This document shows, piece after piece, positions 8,949 through 21,722 of a stretch of 64,000 nt of DNA (position 1 is its first letter; each line of letters starts with the position of its first letter). A program made the position numbers and the translations under genes. The notes below the pieces were generated by a model. It worked only from the letters and a program-made list of their open reading frames with translations, was not told where the DNA came from and did not search any database. The stretch covers positions 1,240,001-1,304,000 of the forward strand of contig JACONQ010000003.1 of the NCBI GenBank assembly GCA_014281115.1, given 5' to 3'. Source of the stretch: Laburnicola sp. R22_1. Its lineage: Eukaryota > Ascomycota > Dothideomycetes > Pleosporales > Didymosphaeriaceae.

Positions 8949-11900
8949 TTACGGCTTCTCATCGAACTCGTCTATAACGCTGACAGGTTTCACGAACTTA
9001 CCCAGCGGCTTGTACTCCAGATGATCCAAACCAAAACCCTTCGGGCCTCCAATCTCAACACCCTTCGGACTAGTCCATCGTTCGCTGGCTGTGATCCCAA
9101 TTACAAGCACCAACAATCCATATCGATACTCTGGTGTTCCGATTGCCTCTCCATTCCGCGCGTCAATCACCGATATCAAGTCTGGTACAATAGCGAGCAC
9201 GTCCTCGTCCTTCTCTTCGCCAGTTTTGCTCTCTTTATCCTCGTGTAATCGCACGGCCGCAATGCTCTCATTTTTGAACGGGATTTTGATCTTGCCGGCG
9301 AATTCGGTGCCTCGGGTGCCTTCGATTATCACTTCACCATAAATGTGACCCATAAAGAGCTTGCGTTCTACCCCGACGATCTTCCCTTTGAACAATACAC
9401 GTCCGGCCTCGGGACCTCCGACGGCGTTGATGATGGATTCAGCCACGTTATCGATCCGGTTCTCCTTCCGCGCGCGAGCTACCTCTCGACCAATTCGCCA
9501 CGACAAGGAAATGGTATGCTCGACTGCCCATCTCCGCGTCTCAGCGCCAGTCACTGGTCCGTCTGCGCAGCCTACGGCGCTTCCCATCTGGCTGAGCGCG
9601 GCTCTGATCACTTGCTCGACTTTCAAGTCGCTAGTCGCCGTCGGCATATATAAAACGTTACCATTGCCGTCAGCTATGGATACCGGCGCGAAAACGATTT
9701 CGCGTTCGCCGAAGACGACGGGTGTGGTTTGCCATTTGGTAGGGTACGCCCGGCCCATCCAGTCGCCGTCTACGCAGGGGACGTTCATGTTACTGGATGC
9801 GCCTAGTACAAGGCCTTGGAGTCCGTTTGAGCCGCCAATCTCCAGGGGGATGATGTGTGTTGCGCGGCCTCCTGAGAAGAGCTGGTACATGTACTCTTGA
9901 GCGTCCATCATCCTGTGAGTCAAGTCAGCACGGTACTTTGAAAAAGGATCCAGAAGCTAAGATAGTTCTTGAACATACTCATCACCAGATAGCTTTTCAA
10001 TGCCTACAGTCGGGCTGCCTGCGCCGCCTCCACTTCCGACCCGATCATCGTCTTGGAGATCATCCGGGCTTACAACACGTATAGTCCCACCGGCCCGTAG
10101 AATACCGCGCACACGCAGCATAGTGGAGTAGGGAGAGCCACCGCCACCCGTACCCAAGATGTAGCACCCGATTGTTATCCACTGCAGGTCTGTTTCTGAG
10201 ATAAGCCATTCGCGATTCACCACTCTTGGCTTGTAACTCGCGAAATCCACATGCACAGCTGGGTCTTGCTCGACGGTGTTATCTTCAATCGATGGGGGAT
10301 CGATACTGTTTGTTGTACTTTTCGCCTCTAATGTCGGTCCTTCCGTATCAGATGTGGCACTCAACTTTGCAAACTCCGCTGACCTCGCATAGTCGAAATC
10401 TCCTGCCGCTCTCACAATGAACCGAAACTTGTCCGCGATATACGGCAACGGCAACGTCTCCACCTCCACGAGCTCTACCGAATCTGCCGATGCACCTGCT
10501 TCGATCGTTTTCTGCTTCGCCAACTCTTCAATCTCGACTTGCAGTTCTTTTGCGCTCTTCTTCTCTGTAGACTCGACCGTGTCGATAACCGCACTTACTC
10601 TTGCCATCGCAGCGCCAATTGCGTTCGCAACGCCAGACCATTTCGGTTTGATGACGCGACTTGCGCCTTTGAGTTCATCGGGTGCGATGACGGCGCCTCC
10701 GCCTACCAGCAGGACAGGAAGATCTTCCGGTGAGGTTTTCATGGTGTCGATGATGACCTCGAGCATACGTTTTGTTTCGCCCTTGAAAGCTTCAATATCT
10801 TCGTCTGCTAGTTTCCCACGGACTTTGTCTGGGTTACCAATGGTAAGGTCAGAAGATGCAGCGACAGTATAATCGGTAGCCGTCGACACATCTCCACCAA
10901 ACACAAGTGCCTTCTCTGGAAGCTTGTAGCCAACCGACTCCGGCCCTACGTGCATCTTGCCATCGATTTTCCGCACAAGCGAACCGCCTCCAAGACCAAT
11001 GCTTTTGACATCCGGGTACGAAAAGTTCATCCGTACCCCTGAAAGCTCAGAATACGCAGCTTGCTGCCTTGGGAAGCCGTTAGCAAGCAGCAATCCCACA
11101 TCTGTCGTCGTACCACCGACATCGACTACCATCATAGCCTCCCCGTGGTCCTGCTTGCCCACGAGAAAAGCGGCACCTCGCATGCTATTCGTGGGGCCTG
11201 AGCTGAAGGTGCGAATAGGAAGACGAGCAGCCGCATCGCCTGAAAGAATTGTACCATCATTTTGTGTTATGAAGACTGGACAGGTTAGGCCGAGCTTTTT
11301 GATGGGCGTGTGGAAAGAAGCTATCGTTCGTTGGGCAAAGGATAGGACGGAGGCATTTAGTATTGCTGCATTCTCTCTTTCCAGGAAGCCAAGACTAGCC
11401 ACTGTCTTGCTTAGTACTACGTCCACATCCCCGAGTTCTCTCTTGACGATTTCGGATGCTCTTTCTTCCTGCTTCACTACTGTGTCGATTGGGGAGAATA
11501 TGCCGTTGATGACTATGCTCTTGATGCCTTTCTCTTTGATAATCTTGCATTGCTCGACTATCTCATGTTCACGGATGTCAGAGATCAGACTGCCATCAAC
11601 TTCCAGGCCTCCTTTCAGTAGAGCATGATGCCCGAGGATAACGTTGCGCAGGGGAGCGGGCCAGTCGATGCAGGGTGGTGCATGTTTACTGAAGGGCCCG
11701 CCGAGTCGAATGACAGCAACACGTGATAGGCGTGTGCGATCTCGCGTTATTACTGCATTGACGAAGTGTGTGGTTCCGATGGTTACGCTTGCTACTGACG
11801 ACGGGTCCACAGATGCGGCTTTAAACATGGTGGTGATTGCTTCCGCAATGCCATGGCTGGGGTCTGTAGTAGTGGGTGCTTTGTGCCTGTAATCTTGATC

Positions 11901-12168
11901 AGCCTATAATTGATAGAGATGAGCTAATGAGCTATTGTGCATTTATCCGTCGGTGAAGGCCACGGGCACGTGCTTCGTGGTTTAGCTCTCCCCCTGACAG
12001 CTCCGCATAACTCACCACGCAATTATACTCCTGTCAACTTCGCCTGCCCGAGTAGGGTCAATGATGACTCCATCTGTATTCGTGCTGAAAAAAAGTTTTT
12101 AGTCATATTGCCATTGACCTTATTGCACTTGCTCACCCGCCAACATCAACGCCAATGCGCAAGTTCAT
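8949..12168 (-). CDS. Hydantoinase/oxoprolinase-DUF917 fusion enzyme
   Basis: Four exons (12168-12137, 12084-12016, 11886-9979, 9912-8949) encode 990 residues. The first exon is tiny and encodes MNLRIGVDVGG; splicing then joins it to 'TNTDGVIIDP', restoring the phosphate-binding motif GVDVGGTNTD. Residues about 4-190 are the hydantoinase/oxoprolinase N-terminal domain. Residues about 200-480 are the catalytic hydantoinase_A domain ('VFITQNDGTILSGDAAARLP', 'FSSGPTNSMRGAAFL', 'VVDVGGTTTDVGLL'). About 590 to the end is a DUF917 domain ('GTGGGGSPYSTML', 'GGSNGLQGLVLG'). Relatives hydrolyse cyclic amides (hydantoins, 5-oxoproline), often with ATP; the fused DUF917 role is unknown. The enzyme should be cytosolic, since no signal peptide is seen. 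It is divergently transcribed from an NCS1 permease, a family that includes allantoin, uracil and hydantoin carriers. Confidence 0.88.
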
Positions 12169-12867
12169 TTGCCCGGATGCCAAAGTCATGATTTAGTTGG
12201 AGACTACAGCGTCGAGCCCTCAATGAGTCTAAAATAGGGGAAAAGAGAAGGATTCTACCGAGTAAGATCTGATAAGATATGTCCGACCGACATGTCCGGC
12301 CGAAGATCGGCCAAGTTTCCCGCTCCACAGTGCGGCACCTTCCTAAACCGGCATCTTGGTGCTGCTGCGAAGCACTCCACACCTCGACTCTCGATGGATA
12401 TATCACCACAACCAGTGATTCGTACTGGTCTGATGAGAAAAAGAACCCCGCACCCGCATTCTTGTACGCCAAGTCCTTGTACGCCAAGTCCTTGTACGCA
12501 GGATCCATCAAGCGCATGGCAGACAGCTCTTGTGCGGCTTACAGCATCTCTCCAACATGCACGTATACCCTGAGATAGTGCAGTAGTACTGTACAGCGTG
12601 GCGGCACATCGCTTTGATTGGCAACGCAGTCTTTTCGGGCCATAAAACCCTCTATCTGGTATCTGCTCTGCTCGCGCTAGATCCTCACGATAAGTGCTGA
12701 ATCGCAACCTCGCGCGACTCTCGGAGGCTTGAACACGCGTTACCTGGTGGATTAATGCCCCAGCAGCGATTGGCCGCTACTCCCGCTTCATCCCTCGCTC
12801 GGGTTGTCCCAGTACCGTGGTCCACCACTCTGTCTTGTATTGTCGTTTCTCTTGAACAAAGTCGACC
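12169..12867. promoter_or_regulatory. Shared divergent promoter with GATA-type motifs
   Basis: The 699-bp region separates the hydantoinase (minus) and the NCS1 permease (plus). It contains at least four HGATAR matches, the sequence bound by AreA/NIT2 nitrogen regulators: TGATAA at 12270, AGATAG at 12573, the complement of AGATAG at 12653 and CGATAA at 12689. About two would be expected by chance in this length, so nitrogen control is a suggestion and not a demonstration. Confidence 0.4.
12461..12500 (+). repeat. 15-bp tandem repeat, about 2.7 copies
   Basis: The unit CTTGTACGCCAAGTC is repeated twice exactly and then partly, in the divergent promoter region. It is a local minisatellite with no known role. 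Confidence 0.85.
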
Positions 12868-14746
12868 ATGGCAATCCGTCAGCGCCTCGTTGCCTTGGAC
12901 TACAAGGTCCAACTAAAGGGCGATGCAGCTCAGCACGAGCAGACGGATAGCTGGAGCAACCGCGACCTGATCCCTCTCCCGCCCTCGCGGCGAACATGGG
13001 GGTGGTTCAACTTCTTCGGCTTCTGGTCCATCGCGAGTCTCAACCTCACCAACTGGCAGACCCCAAACACGTATCTGAGTACGACGTGAGCACGCTACAG
13101 GAACGCTTCTGCGCTGACCTGAAGACAGCAATGGGTCTCTCCGTCCCGCAAGCTATGCTTATCATCGTCGTGGGACGAATCCTCGTCGCCTTGTTTTCTA
13201 CGCTGATCGCTTGGGCGGGTCTTAAATGGCATATTGGCTTTACGGTGCAGAATCGGTACTCGTGGGGCTTGAGAGCTAGCTACATCCCGCTTCTGCAACG
13301 CATTCTGCTGAATTTCATCTGGAATGCTGTACAGTGTATGCATTATGGTTTCTTACATGCAAAACCCTACTGCGTAGCTGACATATCTTCAGGCTGGAAC
13401 GGAGGAAGGCTATGCGCAGTCTGCATCACGGCCATCTGGCCATCTTTTGCCCGTATGAAGAACACCTTCGGCCCCGACATACCCACGACTACCGACCAAT
13501 TCGTCGGCTTCGTAGTCTTCTGGTTTCTCTCCACGCCCTTTCTATGGCTCCGACCAGAAAAGTTCAAAATCCCCTTCCTAATAGTGTGCATATGGTGCAG
13601 TGTAGGCATGCTCGCATGGATGATCTGGGCCCTAGCAGTCGCAAAAGGCGTTGGCCCCCTGTGGAACACCGGCCAACAGCTACCCGCCGGATCGCCATGG
13701 AGTGCATCGTGGCTAATCATGGCCGGGATCAACCAAACGATCGGAAGCCTGGCTGCTGGAATCACCAACGGCTCCGACTTCTCGCGCTACGCCGCAGCTC
13801 GAAGACACTACGTCATCGGCACCATAACCAGCTGTCTCATCACAGGCATTCTCGTCTCCCTAGTCGGCCTAGTAACGGCCGCAGCATCCCAAAAGATCTA
13901 CGGCGAGGTCTACTGGAACCCGCCTGACCTCCTCATGGTGATGATGGACAGCGGAAACGGCACGTCCAAAGCCCGCGCAGGCGTCTTCTTCCTCGCGGCT
14001 GGGTTTGCCTTCACGGCCATGTTCGAAAACATCTGCGGCAACGTCGTCGCCGGCGGCATCGACCTCGCCGGGCTTTTCCCCCGGTACCTCGACATCCGCC
14101 GCGGCGCCATCATCACCTTCGTCGCCGCGTGGATCGTCCAACCCTGGCAGTTGATCAACCGTGCAACGACGTTTCTTGCTGTCCTCTCGTCTTTCTCTGT
14201 CTTCCTTGCGCCCATGATCGGCATCATGACGTGTGACTATTACATCCTCAGGAAGCGCAGAGTGCGACTCTCGCACTTGTACTGCACCGCCGACTCGTCG
14301 TATTACTTCTGGAAAGGCATCAACTGGCGCGCGATACCAGCTTGGATCTGCGGATGGGTGCCCACCATCGGAGGTCTCATCGTGACGGTGCGGATGGACG
14401 CGGATCCACCGCGGGCGTTGGTCCAGCTGTACTACATGGCCTTTTTGATCGGTAAGAATGGAATTCCCACCTTCCTTTGTACGTACTCTATGCATGGATC
14501 CATCTTGACGTCGTGCACGTAGGTTTCTTTATCAGCGCTGTAGTCTTCTACGTGCTCAATCTTGCGTTTCCGGTCGCGGATATGGATCATATCGACGACG
14601 TGGATGTATATGGTACTTTTACGGCAGGGGAAGCACGGAGGATTGGCGTGGCGCCTCTTGCGGATGATGCGGCTATCGAGGGGATTCCGGATTCTAAGTA
14701 TGTTCGTACGTCGGTTCTTAGCGGAGAGGAGGAGTTCAAATCGTAG
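12868..14746 (+). CDS. NCS1-family permease (uracil/allantoin/thiamine type)
   Basis: Four exons (12868-13078, 13129-13335, 13393-14451, 14523-14746) give 566 residues, normal for fungal Fur-type NCS1 transporters. About 12 membrane segments are visible. Family hallmarks include 'SNRDLIPLPPSRRTWGWFNF' near the N terminus, 'WQTPNTYLTMGLSVPQ' across the first splice, 'WNAVQCWNGG' across the second, 'NGSDFSRYA', 'YWNPPDLLMVMMD', 'FENICGNVVAGGIDLAGLFP', 'AWIVQPWQLINRA' and 'GIMTCDYYILRKRRVRLSHLY'. These proton symporters import nucleobases, allantoin, hydantoins or related nitrogen compounds through the plasma membrane. The divergent hydantoinase makes a cyclic amide the likeliest cargo, but the sequence alone cannot name the substrate. 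Splice site 1 was chosen because it restores the conserved TMGLSVPQ junction. Confidence 0.88.
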
Positions 14747-15918
14747 GATTTTTTGTGTATCGGGATCGAATGAGAGAGATGGTTGAAGGGGCTGACTCAT
14801 TGGACGGGCATCTATAGTTGGATAACAATACTTGCATGTAGATACCTAATCGTAAATTAACCATGCGAGCAAGGACCTTTTTCTTTTCTTTTTTTTCTTT
14901 TCAAGCTTACAACTTTCTACAGCCATTGTATCAACTCAGCCAGACGTACCTCACCTCCTCGAAGCATATGAATACCTGAAGTATCGGCATGTTGTCAGGT
15001 CGCGACCTATGTTCGAAACCTCCCCACGACGAAAATTCGCACCGAATGTCGTAAAAGCCCTGAATTCTCAAAACATCTTTCTCCCCCGTGAGCCAAAATA
15101 AATAAATATAAACTTTCCTAACAGCGCGCATAACGCCTAAAACCCAACGCTTGTCATCTTCCCAGATGCATGCATGCGTGCGTAGTAGACCGCGAAATAC
15201 ATTCATTGAACGAGATGCACTGATCAACTCAACAGCACTGTATCTATTGGAGTACACGCCACTCACTCACGTAAGGCGAAATTCCAACCTCCTTTGGCGT
15301 CCCCCTTAGTACTGCAGAAGGCCTGTTGATATGACTACGAATATAAGGCAAGAAGAGCCTAGAAGCGTCCTCTTGACTTGACACGCTTTCTTTACCCTTC
15401 CACCACATTCAATACCCCCCAACACCTCCATCTACCCCAGCATCTCATACAGCTCAACTCAAATCAAAATCGGACACATTACATTCAGGGGCATGTAACC
15501 TAGCATTAAAAACTAGACGAAATCGACTATCCAACCAACAAGATATCAACCAGCGCGTCCTACAACGAAAAAAAAAATCCAGAGGGCAATCTAGCGTGCA
15601 AAAAACGAAAGTAATTACCATGAATATGCCCATCTATGACGACGTCTTAAGAACAGGAGAGGTTGCGGGGTGCATAGGTCATGGGAAACGCTCCAAACAA
15701 TGCAGGAGGACTTCGCTTGATGCGAGGGCGGCCCTCATAGGATAGGATAAGGAACGGTGCGGACGGTGTGGGTCGGGAAATGGAAAAGGTATCAGGTAAA
15801 AGAGACGGTATATCGAAGAGAGTAAGCGTAAATAGTAAGCGAGGTGGGAAATCATGAGGCGTAGATGTCGAACAGGGGGTATCTGGGACGAGATGCGCAT
15901 GTGACGACAGGGGAAGGG
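14747..15918. other. Convergent intergenic region, no gene seen
   Basis: It lies between two converging 3' ends. It includes a T/C-rich tract at about 14878-14902 and an A-rich run near 15570. No coding family, RNA gene or repeat was recognised. Confidence 0.55.
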
Positions 15919-17379
15919 CTATGGCCACCAGCCCATGGCCTGGTAACTCTCTACCACCTTTTCCACTTCTTCCTGTGTAAGCTTCTCATGACGGTATCTG
16001 GACAAGTTGTTAGTCGAATGATAAGCCAATTGGCCAGGCTTGGCAAGACTCACTTGAAGCCCGTTTCCGTCTCAAACGAGGTGCCATCCAAGCACAAATC
16101 CATATCCCTAAGCATTTCCTTCTCCATAAATGGGCCTAGCGGCGTCGATTGACTAATGCCAGCCTTCGTCTGCAAGTCGGCCCACGGATCTAGCGTCTCG
16201 TCGTTGACTTCGTCGACCACGTGGTCCAGGTTCATCCTCGCAAATGCCGAGATTAGCGTGCCGTGGAAGCCAGTCTCGATGTTAAATGTGTCGTGTATCA
16301 GGCGCACCATGTCGCCTTGAGCTATCGAACTATTAGCGAACGCCGACAGTGGAGCATGGGTCAGTGCTTCGGGAAGCGAGATTTGGCAATCTTCGGAGAA
16401 TAGAGGGGTTGGGGAGGAGATGATGGACTTGCATGTGTTTCCGTGGTCGACGATGTTGAAGATGGGCGTTGTGGTCCGCGGTGCTTGGATGTACCACTCA
16501 GCGCTTGTCCACATGGCTCGCACCACGTCGTCGACATGTACTGTGTTTGTTCGTAGATCCTGTTTCCATAGGAATTTCATCTCCTTGCCCAACGACTGAT
16601 ACACTCGCGCCATGCAGAGGGCTGTGCCGAGGAACCTGCTCGTATACGGGCCGTAGACATGTGCCATTCGCAGCACCACCAGGTTCAGACCCTCGATCTT
16701 GGCCAGGTCTTGCTCAGCCTGTAGCTTCCACTTTGCCAGCTTTGTCCACGGCTTCGTCTTGTCCGTCTCTTTCCGCGGAACCGCGTCTGGCTTGTATATC
16801 ATGCCTGTGCTGGTCTCGACGAAGCATTTGACCTTGCGACGGGCAGCCTCTTTGCCCATGGCCATGGAGAGCCCGTATGTGCGCAGCTTGTAGACCTCAT
16901 CCTCCTGCGAGAAGCGCGTCTCGCCGCCGCAATTGAAGACGTAGTCGAACTCTTTGCCGTCGGCGCGGTCGAATATGCGCGGGAAGGACTCTGGGTGACA
17001 TGTATTAGCTACTGGCTTCCTGATGATGACGCTGTAGAGCAACGATGACTGGTAGCGGTGGTGGTAGGGCGTGCATACGTTCTCTGGAGGCATCGGCCTG
17101 CACGAAGCGGTCTCTTGAGCACACGTCCTTGAACTCGGGAGCAAGGTGGGCTAGCTCAGGCAGGTGCTTGTCGACGAGGCGCAACTCGGAGGCGAGGGCG
17201 TGGTCGTGAATGTACTTGGCCAGGAAGCGCCCAGTGTAGCCTGCGCGGCGTTAGCATACACGGTGAGGGTGCGCACGCAGTCGTCCCGTGTGCGTCAGGC
17301 ATGACGCACCCAGACCGCCGATGATGAGAACAGCGGGCTTGTCGGCCGGCGCGGGGCCATCCGCAGCCTCAGCAGCCAT
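15919..17379 (-). CDS. NAD-dependent epimerase/dehydratase (extended SDR) family protein
   Basis: Four exons (17379-17310, 17240-17079, 16990-16054, 15997-15919) encode 415 residues. The start region reads MAAEAADGPAPADKPAVLII followed by GGLG, and the splice creates 'GGLGYTGRFLAKYIHDH', a Rossmann GGxGYxGxxL nucleotide-binding motif. The core has 'FDYVFNCGGETRFSQ', 'KCFVETSTGMIYKP', a KWKLQAEQDL stretch where an SDR YxxxK would lie, and 'VVLRMAHVYGPYTSR'. The last is like the RxxNVYGP segment of UDP-sugar epimerases. The catalytic Tyr is not in the standard YxxxK form, so the reaction is uncertain. The C-terminal 25 residues (LTQEEVEKVVESYQAMGWWP) come from a separate small exon. It is likely cytosolic. 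An in-frame open extension upstream of 17379 is not supported by homology. Confidence 0.78.
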
Positions 17380-18682
17380 GACGAGCGACGCGTACAGAGG
17401 AGACTCGGGCAAGGAGGCGGGGCCTGGTGCGACAGGGCGAATATTGAAGCTCCGTGGGCGCGCGTGGGTATGCAATCGAAGATGGGCTCGCAGCACGGAG
17501 CGGGTGGCGAATGTAGAGGGCGCTCAGGCTGCAACCGCCAGACCGGGCACGATCAATGCAATTGCAGGGGCGGCGAGACGACGTTTCAGCGCGCTCGACG
17601 GGAGGGGCACGGCGAGGGCAGCTATGCAGTGTATGTAGTGAATAGTGAAGGTCGAGCCACCGAGAAGCAAGCAGCAATCATGCGGAGACAGCACAGGCGC
17701 GGCCGAGTCGGGGCCCAGCTCTGGCTTCACGACATGGACGCATATCGACGCACGTCCTGGTTAGCGGCCTTAGGGTCCTCGAGCTATAGACGGCGAAAGC
17801 GCTCGGCCATCTGACCGTCTGCCACCCTCAATCCTCAATGCGATCTGCCCGTCCACGCTAGAACATAGCCATCGTCGGCCTGTGATGCATCCCCACAGCC
17901 CCAGCAGCCCCCATGCGTCTGTGGTAGCACCGTGCTGTGTGGTACGGAGAACTGCATCTTTCTTACAGATCGAATATCATCAAACGGGGGGGCATGAAGA
18001 GGCTACTGCATGCACATCACCATTGGACGCCCCCAAAACAACGCGCATGTCTCTGACAAACACTCCAGACCGTCAGACCACGCCCCCTCACAGCCCGTTT
18101 CCTTGTTTGCTAGCTCACCGTACCTGGGTGTACAAACTGCGTCTTCACCAGGAAAGCACGCAAAGGCGCCATCGCACAGTAGACATCTTCTTTTACAGAG
18201 TAGTAGCACGACCACTGTGGCACGGTTACAGCCAACACTAGCACCTCCCCTTCCCACCTTCCGCCATCGTTCTGATAAAGTGGAGGCGGCTGCATGCACA
18301 CCGCTGCTGCAACATCCGTCGTCCCGCACCCGCATGCATCCATGATCCTTCCATCCCGTCCCCACAATCGTGCGTCAGAGGTCACCAGCACACACGACAC
18401 CTGCGCCCACTGCCTGCAATATATATGGAATATATTGTGTGCATGCTAAGACTAGGAACTTGACACGGGGATCCGACCGCTATGCTGGCAGGAAACAGAC
18501 CCCACGAACTTCTTGAACACCATGCAAGCCAAACACCCCGAACCCAATCCCTACAGACCGGACTGGTTGCACGCCAGACTACCACCTCCCTTTGATCACC
18601 AAGACTCCTGCATCCATCCATCCCTCATCCTAAATGCAAAATGTAGCACCATGAACATAGCCCCAAAACACCCTCGCCGCTC
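17380..18682. other. Intergenic region, no gene seen
   Basis: This is the upstream region of the epimerase and the downstream region of TOP1, both on the minus strand. Many overlapping short frames exist on both strands, none with a family or a splice pattern. Confidence 0.5.
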
Positions 18683-21600
18683 TTAAAAGTCCCAGTCTTC
18701 GTCGACCGACTTGATAGCCCAGTCGAATTTCTCGCGTAGAGTCTTCGAGAAAAATCGCTCAATGGGAACGTTGAATTTCTTCGAGAAGACGACAGTAAGG
18801 CGCGGGTCGATGTAGTTCTAGACGAAATTAGCACTTGCTCCTTCGAGCGTCCACACAAGAGTAGACTCACAATCTTGGAGGTGCCCAAAGCTACCTCCTT
18901 GTTGCCCTCCTTGTCCTCCATCTGTACCCTCATCGTCTCAATTCGCTGGTTGAGCTTCTCAATGTTTGCCTCCATCTTTTCCACCGTAGGGCCCTTGCCC
19001 TCGGCTTCGACCTTGCCCGTCTTGTGTTCCTTGCGCATTTTCTTGCCCAGATCTTCGGCCACTTGAAGCCGCTCCTCAAGCTCCTTATGCTTCATCTCCT
19101 TGTCGCCATCGGCCTTGAGCTTCTCGTTGTCCTTTTCAAACTTCTTCTGGATCTTCTGCCGTTGCTCTTCCACTAGGGCTTCGATGTGTTGTTTGACCCA
19201 TTCGTCGTCGAGATCTTCAGGTCGCTCGAAGTATTCAGCGCCCCTCTTCTTCTTCAGCTTCGGTTCGATGTCAAGAATCATCTGCTTGCTTCTCCATTCC
19301 TGGTACCGAAGACCATTAATCTGGGCCATGTTAGTTGAAAACAACTATGACGACACCATCAGTTAGTTACTCACCTTCTCTTGCATCTTCTCGATAGAGC
19401 CAGCATGACCAGCGGCGACGGTACGCTTATGATTACAGAGGATAGCCACTTGGCGGTTGGCGTCATTGTATTGCTTGACTTTCTCGGGGATCGACCCTGT
19501 CGCCTTCATTTCCCGGAGGAGCCTAGCCATAGTCCAGGACGCGTTGTAAGTACGGAAGACCTTGGCCGTCAAGCCCGGCATGTAGCTCGTCAAGTGTTTG
19601 TTCAGTGCCGAAGTAGTGAGTCGATCGAATATGTCATCTCCTGCGGTCTTTGGGGCCTTCTTGAAGATCTTCAGGTTCTTGAAGACCTGTTCGTCGACTG
19701 TCACCTCATCGTAGAAACGAATGCTGTCTTTACCTAGGAAATCGAAGATGACAAAGTGCGGAGGCTTCAGCGTAACATGCTCGTACTTCAGAGAGCAGCA
19801 GCCTACCGTGTCTGCTTCATCTTCACCCTTCTCATTCCCCGCACGGAGAGCGAACTGATCAATGAGATAGATAGCTGTAGCGCGCTGGCGATCTGCCATC
19901 TTCTCCGCTTTTAGGTCACGTCGGTAGTCATTTCGAATTCGGTCGATATGCTTCTTCAACTCTCGCGCCTTCTCGAACTTCTTGAAGTCGCTCTGGCCTT
20001 TGATGTCCGAGTTGGCTGCCAGCATGACGTACTTGTAAGCACCATTGATGTTCTCTTGCCACATGGCTAGCCACGTGCCCTCATGGTCGTGCTTAATCTC
20101 TTTCCAGCGATGACCTGCGGGGGGGTCCGGTACCTTGGCCTCCTTACCAATGTTGATGGTAATTTGCTCTGGTGTTACGCGATGCTTGACGCGCCCGGTC
20201 TTGGGATGTTCACCACGGCCACGGAAGAGGCCCGGAGGTTCGACCCTGAAGTTGCCAACCTTCTGTTTGCGGCCATCCCACATGCAATACATGTACGGTG
20301 CTTCGGCAGCGTCCTTCTCTGCCTTGAGCGCTTTCTTTTCGGCGTTAGGAAGCGCCTTTTTCTTCAGGCGCTCACCTTCGAACCAATCGAAGATCGGCTT
20401 GAAGTCACATTTTTCGAACTTCTTGATCTTCACAGTCTTGCCGTCTTTGTCTTTTCCGTGGCCAGTCTTGTCCAGAATGGTCGTGAAGTCCTCGAAGAAG
20501 TTCTTGTTGAAGGTCGGGTTTTCGACATTGTGGGTTGAGTTCAGCATGCTACCGTAGAACGTAGCAACTTCCTCGGCGTCTTGATGAAGCGTGACTGGAA
20601 CGCCGTCGTAGACTAGCTTGACGTTCTTCGGAAGGGGTTGGTACGGCGGCGGGAAGACAACCCCATTGTGTTCCAGCGTTGTCCACTTCTTTGTTCCATC
20701 GCCCTTTGACGGGTCTTCCCACCAGCGGTATTCTTCCTCCTCGTCCTGCGCGTCATCATCTTGTTCGGTTTTAGTCTCCACCTCCGCCTTTCCCTTGCCC
20801 TTCTTTACAGGCGTCGCGGCTTCGGTCTTTGCCTTCGTCTTTTTCGGTTGCGCCTTCTTCACCAGGGGCGCGTCAGAGTCAGACTCCACCTTCTTCACGC
20901 CATTCGAGGCCCGCTTCGCAGGTTGTTTCTTCTTTTTTGCAATAGGCTCGTTGTCGCTATCGCTCTCTGCCTTTGGCTTGCGTTTGGAAGCAGCTCTATC
21001 TTTATTCCGGATGGCCTTGGCCTCCTTTGCGGCTGCTTGCTCGATCTTCTCTTTGTGTTGGACCAACTTCTTGTTCAGAGGCGTGTCGGAATCCGACGAC
21101 TCCCCGATCTGGGCGGCGGTGGCTTTGGGAGGTTTACGCGCGGCCAAAGGCACGTCGCTTAGCTCCGATTCAGAATCATCCTTGGGCTGCGCGACTTGGT
21201 GAGATGTTCGCCGGCGCTTGCTCTGTAGAGAGTCAGCTCGCTGAATACAAAAAGCGACCAGGAACATAACGCACCAGAGGTTTGTCATCTTCGTCAGAAC
21301 TTGCTTCCTTGTAGGACCTGCCGTTTGTCAAGCTACTGCGAGCTTTGCGCTTCCCGTTGAGGTTGCCATTCGTAGACGGAGCATCGATGTCCATTTCTTC
21401 CACCGGGCCCATGCGGATGGACACACCAGGTTCGACGTGGCCGTTGGAGGGGAACTGCTTGTCGAGTCTCTGATCGACTTCTTTAGGTACTACGTCTGCG
21501 GATTTGACTGTAGAGGGGATGTTAGATCTGGCCATGGTGTTGAGGTGTGGCGAGCCGCGAGGGCCAATTGGAGCGAGTGGTGCGCGACTCAGGAGAAGAA

Positions 21601-21722
21601 GCGCGACGTGCGAATATATACGTGGAAGATGAAACCACAAACAGTTTGCGCAAAAGACCAAAGCACTCACCTCCATTAGCCCTGCCCCTCGCAATGGGCG
21701 CGTCGTCGTCGGATGACGACAT
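18683..21722 (-). CDS. TOP1: DNA topoisomerase I (type IB)
   Basis: Five exons (21722-21671, 21507-21275, 21222-19375, 19320-18871, 18817-18683) give 905 residues. This nuclear enzyme relaxes supercoils by a 3'-phosphotyrosyl intermediate. Residues 1-280 are a charged, disordered N terminus starting [13 protein letters not shown], with acidic 'SDSD' patches and Lys-rich nuclear-localisation stretches ([13 protein letters not shown]). The core domain follows ('[19 protein letters not shown]', '[19 protein letters not shown]', '[20 protein letters not shown]', 'ASWTMARLL', 'VAILCNHKR'). A coiled-coil linker comes next. The catalytic region 'LGTSKINYIDPRL' carries the active Tyr at about residue 863. 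The end, KSVDEDWDF, matches the family terminus. The first and last exons are short and recovered only by splicing. The start codon gives the conserved acidic MSSSDDD leader. Divergent from ATP3. Confidence 0.95.
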
